NCBI GenBank assembly: GCA_025999455.1
Contig: AP024683.1
Location: 2,916,451-2,980,450 of the forward strand
Source: Geminicoccaceae bacterium
Lineage (GTDB): Bacteria; Pseudomonadota; Alphaproteobacteria; Geminicoccales; Geminicoccaceae
Length of the DNA: 64,000 nucleotides
Reading direction: 5' to 3'
Shown: positions 34,086-42,988 of the stretch, one piece after another
Layout of the letters: the number at the start of each line of letters is the position of its first letter
Position numbering within the stretch: the stretch's first letter is position 1
Position numbers and translations under genes: made by a program
The notes under the pieces: generated by a model
Told to the model about the DNA's origin: nothing
Seen by the model: only the letters and a program-made list of their open reading frames with translations
The model's database searches: none

Positions 34086-35165
34086 TCACTCCGCTCCGGA
34101 TCGGCTCGCGGCGGTGATCCCACCCGTGCCGCCCACGGTCCGGACGAGCGGCAGGAGCGCCTGCACGGGGTCGAGATTGAGGGTCTCGACCGAGGCGGCG
34201 AGCGCCGCGAGCTTGTCCCACAAGGCCCCGCAGCGATCAAGGCCGAGCGCTCGGGCGCGCGCGGCGAGCCGCTCGCCCTCCCCCGCCACGAGCTCGACCT
34301 CGGGCGGTCGGCCGGCGGCAGCCCGCGCGCAGCGGTGGAGGAAGGTGGCGAGCAGGTCCACGGCCGCCTCGAGGCCGAGCCCGCGGGCCCGCTCGGCGAG
34401 CCGATCGGCCGCGGCGAGCGTCGCCTCGAGCCGGTCGCCCGCCCGCTCGAGCTCTTCCAACAACCCGGCATAGGCCTCGAGCCAGCCGTTCCGCTCGGCC
34501 TCGAGCGCCCGGCCCGGCCGGCCACGGGCGAGCTCGACGAGCCGCCTCCGACGCTCCTCGGGGAGGTCGGGGGCGAGGGTCGCAAGCGCACGGGCGAGCT
34601 CGGCCGGATCGAGCGGGTGCAGCGCGAGGCGGGCGCAGCGCGAGGCGATCGTCGCGGGCAAGAGCCCCGGCCGCTGCGCCACAATGAGGAAGAGGAGGCC
34701 CGCCGGCGGCTCCTCGAGGAGCTTCAAGAGCGCGTTCTCGCCCTCGATGTTGAGGGCGTCCTCGGCGTCCTCGATCAGGCAGAGCCGGCGATGGCCGGAA
34801 AGGCCGGTCCGCTGCAGGGCCGCCAGCGCCTCGCGGACCTCCTCGGCGGGGATCTCGGCCCGCTTGCCGTGCACGAGGCCCTTGTGGCGGGGCGCCAGGT
34901 GGACGAGGTCGGGATGCGCGCCGCTCGCGACCTGGCGGAAGACGGGATGCGCCGGATCGGAGGCCGCCGGATGGTCGGGGTCGCCCGCGAGCCAGCGGCG
35001 GGCGAGGCGCCAAGCGAGCGTCGCCTTGCCGACGCCGCGCGGGCCGGTGAGGAGCCAGGCGTGCGGCGGCCGACCGGTCCGCCAGGCGCGGGCGAACCGT
35101 GCCTCGGCGGCGGCGTGGCCGAAGAGGTGCGGGTTGGCCGCCGGCTCGGGTGCAGCGATCCTCAA
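34086..35165 (-). CDS. holB: DNA polymerase III subunit delta'
   Basis: Clamp-loader AAA+ subunit (359 aa) that with delta and gamma/tau opens the beta sliding clamp. Walker A-like GPRGVGKATL is at residues 41-50 and the SRC sensor motif is in IASRCARL. The middle portion LIEDAEDALNIEGENALLKLLEEPP is highly characteristic. The start is a TTG at 35165 overlapping the tmk stop (TTGA), in keeping with tight tmk-holB coupling. The zinc cysteines of the E. coli protein are absent. Confidence 0.93.
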   Translation of the reverse strand: MRIAAPEPAANPHLFGHAAAEARFARAWRTGRPPHAWLLTGPRGVGKATLAWRLARRWLAGDPDHPAASDPAHPVFRQVASGAHPDLVHLAPRHKGLVHGKRAEIPAEEVREALAALQRTGLSGHRRLCLIEDAEDALNIEGENALLKLLEEPPAGLLFLIVAQRPGLLPATIASRCARLALHPLDPAELARALATLAPDLPEERRRRLVELARGRPGRALEAERNGWLEAYAGLLEELERAGDRLEATLAAADRLAERARGLGLEAAVDLLATFLHRCARAAAGRPPEVELVAGEGERLAARARALGLDRCGALWDKLAALAASVETLNLDPVQALLPLVRTVGGTGGITAASRSGAE

Positions 35166-35803
35166 GCGTCGATCCCGAAGCGCGCGCGCAGGAGAGCGAG
35201 GATCGCGGCCTCGATCTCCTCGAGCGGGCGGTCGGCGTCGACCAGCGCGATCCGCTCGGGCTCGGCCGCGGCGAGCATCCGGAAGCCCTCGCGGACCCGG
35301 GCGTGGAAGGCCGGGCCTTTGCGCTCGAAGCGGCTCCCCGCACCGGCGGCACGGCGCCGGGCGAGCCCCACCTCGACCGGGAGGTCGAGGAGGATCGTGA
35401 GGTCGGGCAGGCGGAAGTCCAGAACCTCGCGCTGCAGCCGGTCGACCCGCTCGAGCCCGACCCCGCCTGCGAGACCCTGATAGACGCGGGTCGAGTCGAG
35501 ATAGCGGTCGCAGAGCACCCAGACCCCGGCCTCGAGCGCGGGCTCGATGACCCGGGCGAGATGCTCGGCACGTGCCGCCGCGACGAGCAGGAGCTCGGCC
35601 GTGGGCGTCCAGCGCTCGGCCCGGCCTTCGAGCAGGAGCCGGCGGATCGCTTCGGCCTCTTCCGTCCCACCCGGCTCGCGGGTCCGCAGCACGCGCAGGC
35701 CCACGGCCTCGAGCCGAGCGGCGAGGCGGGCGATCTGGGTCGATTTGCCGGCCCCCTCCCCTCCCTCGAAGGTGACGAACCGGCCCGGGCTCGTGCTCGC
35801 CAC
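35162..35803 (-). CDS. tmk: thymidylate kinase
   Basis: Phosphorylates dTMP to dTDP for DNA synthesis (213 aa, normal length). The P-loop GGEGAGKST is at residues 14-22, the DRY-type motif is CDRYLDSTRVYQG near 96-108, and an arginine-rich LID (ARRRAAGAGSRFERKG) lies near 150. It has the standard place upstream of holB, 6 bp after the carboxypeptidase gene. Confidence 0.95.
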   Translation of the reverse strand: MASTSPGRFVTFEGGEGAGKSTQIARLAARLEAVGLRVLRTREPGGTEEAEAIRRLLLEGRAERWTPTAELLLVAAARAEHLARVIEPALEAGVWVLCDRYLDSTRVYQGLAGGVGLERVDRLQREVLDFRLPDLTILLDLPVEVGLARRRAAGAGSRFERKGPAFHARVREGFRMLAAAEPERIALVDADRPLEEIEAAILALLRARFGIDA

Positions 35804-35809
35804 GCGGGC

Positions 35810-36955
35810 TCAAGCTCCGCCGAAGACGAGATAGGTCAGGGCACCCGTGAGCCGGCCGAGCACGCCCGCGCGTTCGACCGAATGACCCGCGAGGAGCGGC
35901 ACGACGAGCGGCTCGCGGCCGGGCACGGCGATCTCGAGCCGGCCGATCTCCTGGCCCGCGGCGATCGGCGCCGGCAAGGGCGCGTCGTAGCGGGCCACGA
36001 CCTTGAGGTCCTTGCGCTCCTCCCGCCGGAGCGTGACGCCCACGAGCTCCTTCGGCACGGCCGGGACGGTCGCGCTCGCGCCGAACCAAACCGGCACCTC
36101 GACGACCGTCTCGCCGGCGGCGAAGAGGCGGTATTCCTGGAACTCGCGGAAGGCGTATTCGAGCAGGAGCTCGGCCTCGGTCCGACGCTGACGGAGCGTC
36201 TCGAGGCCGGCGAGCACGGCGATCAATCGTCGCCCGTCGCGCTCGGCCGAGACGACGAGGCCGTAGCCCGCTTCCTCGGTGTAGCCGGTCTTCACCCCGT
36301 CCACGCCGGGCACGCCCGCCTGGAGGAGCGGGTTGCGGTTGGGCTGGCGGATCTTGGCGTATTCGAACTCCTTCTCGCCGTAATAGCGGTAGAAGCGCGG
36401 ATGGTGGCGGATGATCCAGCTCGCGAGCGTCGCCAGGTCGCGTACGCTCATGAGATGCTCGGGGTCGTGCAGGCCCGTGGCGTTCTTGAAGCGGCTCTTG
36501 GTGAGGCCGAGTTCCTGGGCGCGGCGGTTCATCCGCTCGGCGAAGGCCGCTTCGCTGCCGGCGAGCGCCTCGGCGAAGACGACACAGGCGTCGTTGCCGG
36601 ACTGGACGATCATCCCGCGCAGAAGGTCCTCGACCCGGACCCGTTCGCCGACCTTGACGAACATCTTCGATCCGCCGGTCCGCCAGGCCCGTTCGGAGAC
36701 CGGCAGCGTGTCGTCGAGCTTGAGCCGGCCCGCCTCGAGCTCCTCGAAGACGAGGAGCGCCGTCATGAGCTTGCTCATCGAGGCGGGCGGTACGGGCAGA
36801 TCGGGGTTCTTGGCGAAGAGCTCGCGGCCCGTGCGGTGGTCGATGACGATCGCCGCACGGGCCGCCGTCTCGAAGGCCGCGGGCGCCCCGGCCGGCGGGA
36901 CGAGGGCCGCGAGCAGAGCGGCGAGGCCGAGGACGAGGAAGCGGAAGGCAGGCAT
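35810..36955 (-). CDS. D-alanyl-D-alanine carboxypeptidase (PBP5/6-like)
   Basis: Peptidoglycan carboxypeptidase (381 aa) trimming pentapeptide side chains in the periplasm. The signal peptide is about 1-27 (cleavage after APAA). Active-site motifs are SMSK (S59-K62), SGN (119-121) and KTG (222-224), all intact. A C-terminal beta domain and a final hydrophobic/amphipathic stretch (about residues 355-378) would anchor it to the inner membrane, as in DacA/DacC. The ATG at 36955 is chosen for the signal peptide. It sits between rlpA and tmk, the usual alphaproteobacterial order. Confidence 0.94.
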   Translation of the reverse strand: MPAFRFLVLGLAALLAALVPPAGAPAAFETAARAAIVIDHRTGRELFAKNPDLPVPPASMSKLMTALLVFEELEAGRLKLDDTLPVSERAWRTGGSKMFVKVGERVRVEDLLRGMIVQSGNDACVVFAEALAGSEAAFAERMNRRAQELGLTKSRFKNATGLHDPEHLMSVRDLATLASWIIRHHPRFYRYYGEKEFEYAKIRQPNRNPLLQAGVPGVDGVKTGYTEEAGYGLVVSAERDGRRLIAVLAGLETLRQRRTEAELLLEYAFREFQEYRLFAAGETVVEVPVWFGASATVPAVPKELVGVTLRREERKDLKVVARYDAPLPAPIAAGQEIGRLEIAVPGREPLVVPLLAGHSVERAGVLGRLTGALTYLVFGGA

Positions 36956-36981
36956 GGACGGTCTCCGGACCCGACCGGGCC

Positions 36982-37914
36982 TCAGCAGCTCACGACCCGT
37001 TCGCTCGCGGCGGGGAGCACGACGGCGTCGGTGAAGCCGAGTCGACGGGCGCGTTCGGCGAGGGCCAAGGCTTCGCCGCGGTCCGCGGCCGGGCCGAGCC
37101 GGACGCGCAGCGCGGCGCGGCCGTTGATCAGCACGGGTTCGGCACGCGGCCGCTCGAGCGCGGCGAGCGTGCGCATCGCCGCGCGCCACCGGGCCTCCTC
37201 GGTGAAGGCGCCGACCTGGACCCAGTGCGGGCCGAGCCGGCAGCTCGCGCCGGCGGGCTCGGCGGCGAGGCTCGCGAGGCGCACCGCGGCGGCCGGCCGG
37301 GCGGTCGCGGCGGGTGGCTCCGCCGGACGCGGCGTGGCGGCGGGCGCGCGCGGCGGCTCCACCTCGCGCGACGCGAGCTCGCGCCGCTCCTCGCTCGGCG
37401 CCGGTCGGGCCACGCGCACCGTGGGCTCGGGCGGCGTGCCGCGGGCCACGTCGAGGGCGAGGAACTGGACCCGCACGCGGGCGAGCCCCTTCTCCTCGAA
37501 GCCGAGCTCGCGGGCCGCGGCTCGCGAGAGATCGATCAGCCGGTCGTCGACGAAGGGCCCGCGGTCGTTGACGCGCAGCTCGATCGACTTGCCGTTCTCG
37601 AGGTTCGTCACGCGCACCCGGCTCGGCAGCGGCAGGGTCGGATGCGCGGCGCTGATGCGGTCCTTGTCGAAGACTTCGCCGTTGGCGGTGGGCCGGCCGT
37701 GGAAATCGTCGCCGTACCAGGAGGCGATGCCGACCCGATCGTAATTCGGGTCGAACTCCGGCACGTAGAGGCGGCCGTTGATCCGGTAGGGCGCGCCGAG
37801 CTTGTAGACCCCGACGGTCGAGGCACCGTCGGCGTCGGGTACGGTTGGGGTACGCGAAGAACAGGCGGCGGCGAGCAACAGGAGACCTGCCGTGGCGGCC
37901 CGGGCAAGCCGCAT
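36982..37914 (-). CDS. rlpA: RlpA-type septal ring lytic transglycosylase with SPOR domain
   Basis: Outer-membrane lipoprotein (310 aa) that cleaves stem-peptide-free glycan strands at division septa. The signal peptide ends in a lipobox with C18 (LAAAC). The double-psi beta-barrel domain runs about 60-150, with GIASWYGDDFHGRPTANGE and RVNDRGPF. A proline/alanine linker follows, then a C-terminal SPOR domain (about 232-305, WVQVGAFTEEARWRAAM) for denuded-glycan binding at the septum. The ATG at 37914 fits the signal peptide. It is followed by the carboxypeptidase gene. Confidence 0.94.
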   Translation of the reverse strand: MRLARAATAGLLLLAAACSSRTPTVPDADGASTVGVYKLGAPYRINGRLYVPEFDPNYDRVGIASWYGDDFHGRPTANGEVFDKDRISAAHPTLPLPSRVRVTNLENGKSIELRVNDRGPFVDDRLIDLSRAAARELGFEEKGLARVRVQFLALDVARGTPPEPTVRVARPAPSEERRELASREVEPPRAPAATPRPAEPPAATARPAAAVRLASLAAEPAGASCRLGPHWVQVGAFTEEARWRAAMRTLAALERPRAEPVLINGRAALRVRLGPAADRGEALALAERARRLGFTDAVVLPAASERVVSC

Positions 37915-37946
37915 GCTCGTCTCTCCTCCACCTCCGGGCAGCGCGC

Positions 37947-38945
37947 TCAGGCGGCGGCCCCCACGAGCTCGTCGGCCAACAGTCCTACCGAAAGTGCGAA
38001 ATAAGTCGAGCGGTTCCACACCATGAGCGTGCGGAAGTTGCGGTAGACGAGGAAGGCGGGCCCGCCGTCGCCGTCCATCCGCAGGAGCGAGGCCTCGACC
38101 GGCGCGTTCGGCAAAGGGCCCCCGTCGGCCGCGCGCACACCGCGCCGGCTCCAGACCGCGAGCTCGGCACGGCGGTCGAGCCCGACGGTCGAGGGATCGA
38201 GGCTCGCGGGCACCCGTACCGGCCGCCCCCACCGCTCCCCGCCGACCCAGCCCGCCTCGACGAGGTAACGGCTCATCGAGGCGAAGACGTCGGGCAGGCT
38301 CGTCCAGATGTCGCGCCGGCCGTCGCCGTCGAAGTCGACGGCGTGGCGCAGATAGCTGCTCGGCATGAACTGGCACTGGCCCATGGCACCGGCCCAGGAG
38401 CCGAGCAGGCGGTCCGGATCGCGCTCGCCGCGCTCGATGATCTCGAGCGCGGCCAGGAGCTCGCGGCGGAAGAGCTCTGCCCGACGTCCCTCCCAGGCGA
38501 GCGTGGCGAGCGCGTCGATCACCCGCCAGCTCCCCTTGTAGGCGCCGTAGCTCGATTCGATCCCCCAGAGCGCGACGAGGGTCTGGGGCGGCACGCCGTA
38601 GCGCGCCCGCACCCGCTCGAGGAGCGGCCGGTGCTCGGCCAAGAGCTCGCGCCCGCGACGGATCCGCGCCGCGCTCACGACCTTCTCGCGATATTCGGTG
38701 AAGCTCAGCCGCCGTTCGGGCTGGCGGCGGTCGGCCTCGATCACGGCCTCGAGCGGTCGCACGCCCGCGAAGGCCCGCTCGAGCGTCGCGGGCGAAATGC
38801 CGCGGGCGCGGGCCTCGGCGCGGAAGGCGGCGAGCCACGCCTCGAAGCTCTCGGCAGGCTGGGCGAGCGCCCGCTCGGCGGCGAGGAGTGTGGCGAACCC
38901 GCCGCTCGCGAGGCGGAGGATGGTCCGTCTGGCGCAGCCCGACAC
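37947..38945 (-). CDS. lytic murein transglycosylase, MltB family
   Basis: Periplasmic peptidoglycan-cleaving enzyme (332 aa). The catalytic glutamate is E130 in WGIESSYGAYKG, and MGQCQFMPSSYLRHAVDFDGDG is the family signature near residues 191-212. The N-terminus (about 1-29, RRTILRLASGGFATLL, ..ALA-QPA) is a signal peptide with adjacent arginines. The last 50 residues (VYRNFRTLMVWNRSTYFAL) close the fold. It leads the run of cell-envelope genes and is separated from the small secreted-protein gene upstream by about 90 bp. Confidence 0.93.
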   Translation of the reverse strand: MSGCARRTILRLASGGFATLLAAERALAQPAESFEAWLAAFRAEARARGISPATLERAFAGVRPLEAVIEADRRQPERRLSFTEYREKVVSAARIRRGRELLAEHRPLLERVRARYGVPPQTLVALWGIESSYGAYKGSWRVIDALATLAWEGRRAELFRRELLAALEIIERGERDPDRLLGSWAGAMGQCQFMPSSYLRHAVDFDGDGRRDIWTSLPDVFASMSRYLVEAGWVGGERWGRPVRVPASLDPSTVGLDRRAELAVWSRRGVRAADGGPLPNAPVEASLLRMDGDGGPAFLVYRNFRTLMVWNRSTYFALSVGLLADELVGAAA

Positions 38946-39035
38946 CTGCCCGCTCCCTGCTGGCGCTGGTCCGATCTCCCCGAACCTAGCCGCCGGCGCG
39001 CCGGCGCGGAACCACCGGAAGCGACCTCGGCCGGC

Positions 39036-39353
39036 TCAAAAGATCGTGGTGAGCCAAGCAGCACCGTCGGCCGTCCGCTCGACCACGGTGCGGGCCGTCC
39101 CCGCCCCGCTCGCTGCGGCCGCGGCGGATCCGGTCCGGGCCGGCGCGCCGCGGGCGCCGACGGCCGGACAAGGCGCGAGCTCGGTGCCGAGGCCCGAGGG
39201 CGCCGGGACACGGCAGCTCTCGACGACCTGGACGGAGACCGAGAGCGTGCCCTCGACGCTGTCGGCCTCGGCCGGCGCGGCCCCGAGTGCCGGCAGGGTG
39301 GCGAGGAGGAGGACGAGCCGGCAGGTCGGTCGGCCCGGGACGTGTGGCGGCAT
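39036..39353 (-). CDS. small putative secreted protein
   Basis: 105-residue protein with a clear signal peptide (MPPHVPGRPTCR, then LVLLLATLPALGAAPAEA, cleavage near residue 30). The mature part begins DSVEGTLSVSVQVVESCRV, which recalls the first strands of SCPU/spore-coat-U or DUF4402-like beta sandwiches, followed by a second cysteine and an alanine/glycine-rich tail. It is too short for a full domain of that kind. Not recognised with confidence; codon bias supports coding. Confidence 0.55.
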   Translation of the reverse strand: MPPHVPGRPTCRLVLLLATLPALGAAPAEADSVEGTLSVSVQVVESCRVPAPSGLGTELAPCPAVGARGAPARTGSAAAAASGAGTARTVVERTADGAAWLTTIF

Positions 39354-39796
39354 GGCGTTCCCTCCGCGCGACGGCTCCGGGCCGCCGCGTCGGTGCGGAT
39401 CTTAGCGCGGAACGGGACGCCGTGTGTGAAGGCCCGGCAACCATGATCGCCGAGGCCTTCATCTACCGATGGTTATACAGATCGATCGGGAATACGGAGA
39501 AAAAGAAAGCCGGGGCTCGCGCCCCGGCCAGTGGTAGGGAGGAAACGCCTCAAGTCGGGTGTCACAGGGGAAACCCATGAACACGACATCTATATGCTAC
39601 AGGTTGAGGAAGCTGGCAACAGGAAAACGTCGGCGAGTGAGCTTTTTCGTCGAACTTTCGCATGCAACTTTAGGCGCCGTTTAATAAAATTTTAGAGATT
39701 CCGTGGACAGAACCGGGGACGGCTGTGGACGACTTCGGAAAAGCGCCGAAGAATCAACCTTTTGGCGAAAAGGGCACGAAACCGCCGGGCGCAGGA
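39354..39796. other. 443-bp intergenic region between two reverse-strand gene runs
   Basis: The region has noticeably lower GC than its surroundings from about 39450 to 39770. It contains the terminator at 39499-39528. It also contains a possible forward-strand small open frame at 39577-39684 (35 codons, MNTTSICYRLRKLA.., AGGGG about 7 bases upstream, TAA stop) that I cannot confirm as a gene. A TAATAAAATTTTAGAG stretch lies near 39681. Nothing else is recognisable; a small RNA gene is possible. Confidence 0.45.
39499..39528 (-). terminator. rho-independent terminator for the nuo-birA-coaX-rnj operon
   Basis: Perfect 8-bp stem (GCCGGGGC / GCCCCGGC) with a four-base loop; read on the reverse strand it is followed by TTTCTTTTTC, a good U tract. 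It lies 268 bp beyond the DUF1467 stop, the last gene of the long reverse-strand run that starts at nuoA, so it plausibly ends that transcript. On the forward strand it has no T run. Confidence 0.8.
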
Positions 39797-40039
39797 TCAG
39801 GGAGCCGGCGGCCTGAGGCTCACGAGATCGCTCTCGACCAGGAGCTTGACGGCGAAGGTCGCGACCGCCGCGAGCACCGTCGTGACCGCGAATTTGAGGA
39901 GGAGGCGCGGCTTTTCCGGCGCCGAGGGGACCGTGCCCGGGACCGGCTCGGCCGGCGGTTTCGCGCCCCAGGGCAGGACCATGAAGAGGATGAGCCACCA
40001 GCTCACCGCGAACGTGATGATGCCTTGGTAGAGCGTCAC
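39797..40039 (-). CDS. DUF1467 family membrane protein
   Basis: Small inner-membrane protein (80 aa) with two membrane segments (about 6-22 and 50-70) joined by a proline-rich loop (VLPWGAKPPAEPVPG). The start is the GTG at 40039, giving VTLYQGIITFAVSWWLILFMV. The family is confined largely to alphaproteobacteria and commonly follows the methylmalonyl-CoA epimerase gene, as here (13-bp gap). No function is established. Confidence 0.88.
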   Translation of the reverse strand: MTLYQGIITFAVSWWLILFMVLPWGAKPPAEPVPGTVPSAPEKPRLLLKFAVTTVLAAVATFAVKLLVESDLVSLRPPAP

Positions 40040-40052
40040 GGCCGGAACGGGC

Positions 40053-40457
40053 TCAGGCCTGCTCGAGTTCGACGAGCGTGCCGCAGAAATCCTTGGGGTG
40101 CAGGAACAGCACGGGCTTGCCGTGGGCGCCGATCTTGGGCTCGCCGTCGCCCAGCACCCGCGCCCCCTGCGCGCGCAGCCGATCGCGGGCGGCCAGGATG
40201 TCCTCGACCTCGTAGCAGAGATGGTGGATGCCGCCCGCCGGGTTGCGCTCGAGGAAGCCGGCGATCGGCGAGTTCTCGCCCAACACCCCCAAGAGCTCGA
40301 TCTTGGTGTTGGGGAGGTCGACGAACACCGTGCGGACACCGTGCTCGGGCTGGTCGACGATCGGCGAGACCCGGGCGCCGAGCGTGTCGCGGTAGAGGGC
40401 GCGCGCCGCCTCGAGGTCGGGGACGGCGATCGCGACGTGATTGAGACGGCCGATCAT
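40053..40457 (-). CDS. mce: methylmalonyl-CoA epimerase
   Basis: Vicinal-oxygen-chelate metalloenzyme (134 aa) that interconverts the epimers of methylmalonyl-CoA in propionyl-CoA assimilation. MIGRLNHVAIAVPDL carries the first metal histidine (H7), GGIHHLCYEV a second, and GTLVELEQ at the C-terminus the metal glutamate. PNTKIELLG is typical. The ATG overlaps the RNase J stop (ATGA). No mutase genes are in the window. Confidence 0.93.
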   Translation of the reverse strand: MIGRLNHVAIAVPDLEAARALYRDTLGARVSPIVDQPEHGVRTVFVDLPNTKIELLGVLGENSPIAGFLERNPAGGIHHLCYEVEDILAARDRLRAQGARVLGDGEPKIGAHGKPVLFLHPKDFCGTLVELEQA

Positions 40458-42154
40458 CGGGTGGGCGCCTTCTCCTCGTCGTCCTCGAGCCGGGCGAGCG
40501 TCTCGGCATCGAGACGGGTGATCTGGACCTGGACGAGCGGGCGGCGGTCGCGCGGCAGGTCGAGCCCCTGGCGGACCGCGACCCGCACCGCCTCCTCGAC
40601 CTCCGCGTCGTCGAGCACCGCCTCGTCGTCGAGCGCCTCGACCGCCTCGGCGATGGCGCTTTCGAGCTCGCCGCGCAGCTTCTCGAGGCGGGCCGGCTCG
40701 ATCACGCCGGGTGCGGCGAGCCGCGGTGTGGCCAAGAGGCTGCCGTGCTCGTCGAGCACGAGGCTCACGCTCACGACCCCGTTGCCGGCGAGCCGGCGAC
40801 GGGTGCGGAAGAGCTCGTCGCCCACGTCGACGAGCCCGGTGCTGTCGACCGCGAGCCGGCCGACCGGGACCTTGTCGACGACCGCCGCCGGCCCCGGCGC
40901 GAGGCGCACGAGGTCGCCATCGCCGATCAGGAGGGCCTGGCGGACGCCGAGCTTCTTGGCGAGCCGCACGTGCGCTTGGAGATGGCGCGCCTCGCCGTGC
41001 ACCGGTACCGCGATCTCGGGCCGGATCCAGCGGTACATCTGCTCGAGCTCGTCGCGACAGGGATGGCCCGAGACGTGGACGAAATGGTCTTCTTCGGTGA
41101 TGACCTCGACGCCCTGGGCGACGAGCTGGTTGTGCAGGTCGAACAGCACCCGCTCGTTGCCGGGGATGATCTTGGCCGAGAAGATGACCGTGTCGCCGGG
41201 ATCGAGCTTGAGCCGCGGATGGCTGCCGGCCGCGATCTTCTGCAGAGCACTGCGCGCCTCGCCCTGGCTGCCGGTCACGAGCGCCATGACCCGGTGGCGC
41301 GGCAACTCCATGATCTCGCGCTCGTCGCCCAAGGGCGGCAGATCCTCGAGATAACCCACCTCGCGGGCCGCCTCGAGCATCCGCCGCATCGACCGGCCGA
41401 TCACGAAGGGCCGCCGGCCCGCCGCCACGCCCGCGAGGATCGCGCTCTCCATCCGCACGAGGTTGGAGGCGAAGGTCGTGAGGACGACGCGGTTGGGCTG
41501 GGCCGCGACGAGCTCCATGAGGCTGTCGCGGACCTCGGCCTCGGAGCCCGAGGAGCCGGCCGAAAGCACGTTCGTGCTGTCGCCGATCATCGCGAGGATG
41601 CGGGTGTTGCCGGCCTCCTCGAGACCGTCGCGGTCGGTCGTGGGCCCGAGGAGCGGGGCCGGGTCGAGCTTCCAGTCGCCGGTGTGCAGGAGCCGGCCGG
41701 CCGGTGTCTCGATCACGAGCGCGTTCGCCTCGGGGATCGAATGGGTGACGTGCAGGAAGCGGCAATCGAACGGCCCGAGCCGGAAGCTCCGTCGCGGCTC
41801 GACCTCGCGGATCGCATCGCCGGGCGAGATCCCGGCATCGAGCAGCTTGCGGCGGAGCACGGCGGCGGCGAAGCGCGTGCACCAGATCGGGCAGCCGAGG
41901 CGCGGCCAGAGATAGGGCACCGCGCCCAGATGATCCTCGTGGGCGTGGGTCAAGACGAGGCCCACGAGCTTGTCCTTCTGGGATTCGAGGAAGCGCGGGT
42001 CGGGCAGCACGATGTCGACCCCGGGCAAACGGTCGTCGGCGAAGCCGATACCGAGGTCGACGAGCAGCCAGCGGTCGCCGTGGCCGTAGAGATAGGCGTT
42101 CATGCCGATCTCGCCGACCCCGCCCAGGGCGACGAAGCGGAGCTCCTCGGCCAT
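40454..42154 (-). CDS. rnj: ribonuclease J
   Basis: Metallo-beta-lactamase/beta-CASP ribonuclease (566 aa) with 5'-3' exonuclease and endonuclease roles in RNA decay and rRNA maturation. The zinc motif LTHAHEDHLG (H70, H72, D74, H75) is intact, and the beta-CASP region includes GDSTN and VTGSQGEARSAL. The C-terminal 100 residues form the usual extra domain with acidic stretches. The ATG at 42154 shares one base with the coaX stop (TGATG). Standard place after coaX in alphaproteobacteria. Confidence 0.94.
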   Translation of the reverse strand: MAEELRFVALGGVGEIGMNAYLYGHGDRWLLVDLGIGFADDRLPGVDIVLPDPRFLESQKDKLVGLVLTHAHEDHLGAVPYLWPRLGCPIWCTRFAAAVLRRKLLDAGISPGDAIREVEPRRSFRLGPFDCRFLHVTHSIPEANALVIETPAGRLLHTGDWKLDPAPLLGPTTDRDGLEEAGNTRILAMIGDSTNVLSAGSSGSEAEVRDSLMELVAAQPNRVVLTTFASNLVRMESAILAGVAAGRRPFVIGRSMRRMLEAAREVGYLEDLPPLGDEREIMELPRHRVMALVTGSQGEARSALQKIAAGSHPRLKLDPGDTVIFSAKIIPGNERVLFDLHNQLVAQGVEVITEEDHFVHVSGHPCRDELEQMYRWIRPEIAVPVHGEARHLQAHVRLAKKLGVRQALLIGDGDLVRLAPGPAAVVDKVPVGRLAVDSTGLVDVGDELFRTRRRLAGNGVVSVSLVLDEHGSLLATPRLAAPGVIEPARLEKLRGELESAIAEAVEALDDEAVLDDAEVEEAVRVAVRQGLDLPRDRRPLVQVQITRLDAETLARLEDDEEKAPTR

Positions 42155-42951
42155 CAGCTGCGCCCCCGCTTGCCGGCCCGCACCCGCTCGCGGTTGCGCT
42201 CGTAGATCTCGAGCAGCCCGGCCATGGTGAGATCGCGGTCGAGATGGTCGAACAGCCCGGCGCGCTTGTAGAAGAGCGGCGCGAGCCCGCCGGTCGCGAT
42301 CACCGTCATGGGCTCGCCCACTTCCTCGACGATCCGCTTCACGAGCCCCTCGATGAGGCCGACATAGCCCCAGAAGATGCCCGACTGCATGGCCTCGATC
42401 GTCGACCGGCCGACCACCCGCTCGGGGGCGTCGATCGCGATCCGCGGCAGCTTGGCGGCGGCCCGTGCGAGGGCGTCGATCGACAAATTGATGCCCGGGG
42501 CGATCGCCCCGCCACGATAGGTCCCGTCCCGGTCGACGACGTCGAAGGTCGTGGCGGTGCCGAAATCGACGATCACGAGCGGCGGCCGGTAGCGGGTGAC
42601 CGCGGCCACGGCGTTGACCACCCGGTCGGCACCGACCTCGGCCGGGTTGGCGAGGTCGATCCGGATCGGATAGTCGAGATCTTCGCCGACCACGAAGGCC
42701 TCGCAGCCGAAGAAGTCGCGGCTCATCCGGCGCAAGGGCAGGACCGCGGGCGGCACGACCGAGGCGATCACGACCGCCCCCACCCCGTCGGGGGTGAACC
42801 CCTTGAGCGCCATGAGCTGGATCAAGAGGGCCGCATATTCCTCGGTCGTGCGCTCGCGGTTGGTCGAAAGCCGCCATTGGCCGACCTGCTCGCGCTCGCG
42901 ATAGAGCGCGAAGACCGTGTTCGTGTTGCCGACGTCGATCGCGAGCAGCAT
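42154..42951 (-). CDS. coaX: type III pantothenate kinase
   Basis: First enzyme of coenzyme A synthesis (265 aa), ASKHA fold, not feedback-inhibited by CoA in characterised members. MLLAIDVGNTNTVFAL holds the phosphate-1 motif (D6, N9); GADRVVNAVAA and VIVDFGTATTFD supply the remaining catalytic and phosphate-2 residues, and GGAIAPGINLS the pantothenate site. It lies between birA and RNase J, its usual context. Confidence 0.94.
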   Translation of the reverse strand: MLLAIDVGNTNTVFALYREREQVGQWRLSTNRERTTEEYAALLIQLMALKGFTPDGVGAVVIASVVPPAVLPLRRMSRDFFGCEAFVVGEDLDYPIRIDLANPAEVGADRVVNAVAAVTRYRPPLVIVDFGTATTFDVVDRDGTYRGGAIAPGINLSIDALARAAAKLPRIAIDAPERVVGRSTIEAMQSGIFWGYVGLIEGLVKRIVEEVGEPMTVIATGGLAPLFYKRAGLFDHLDRDLTMAGLLEIYERNRERVRAGKRGRS

Positions 42952-42988
42952 GTCCGGAGCTCCGCCCGGCCGTGGCCGGGGCGCGTTC

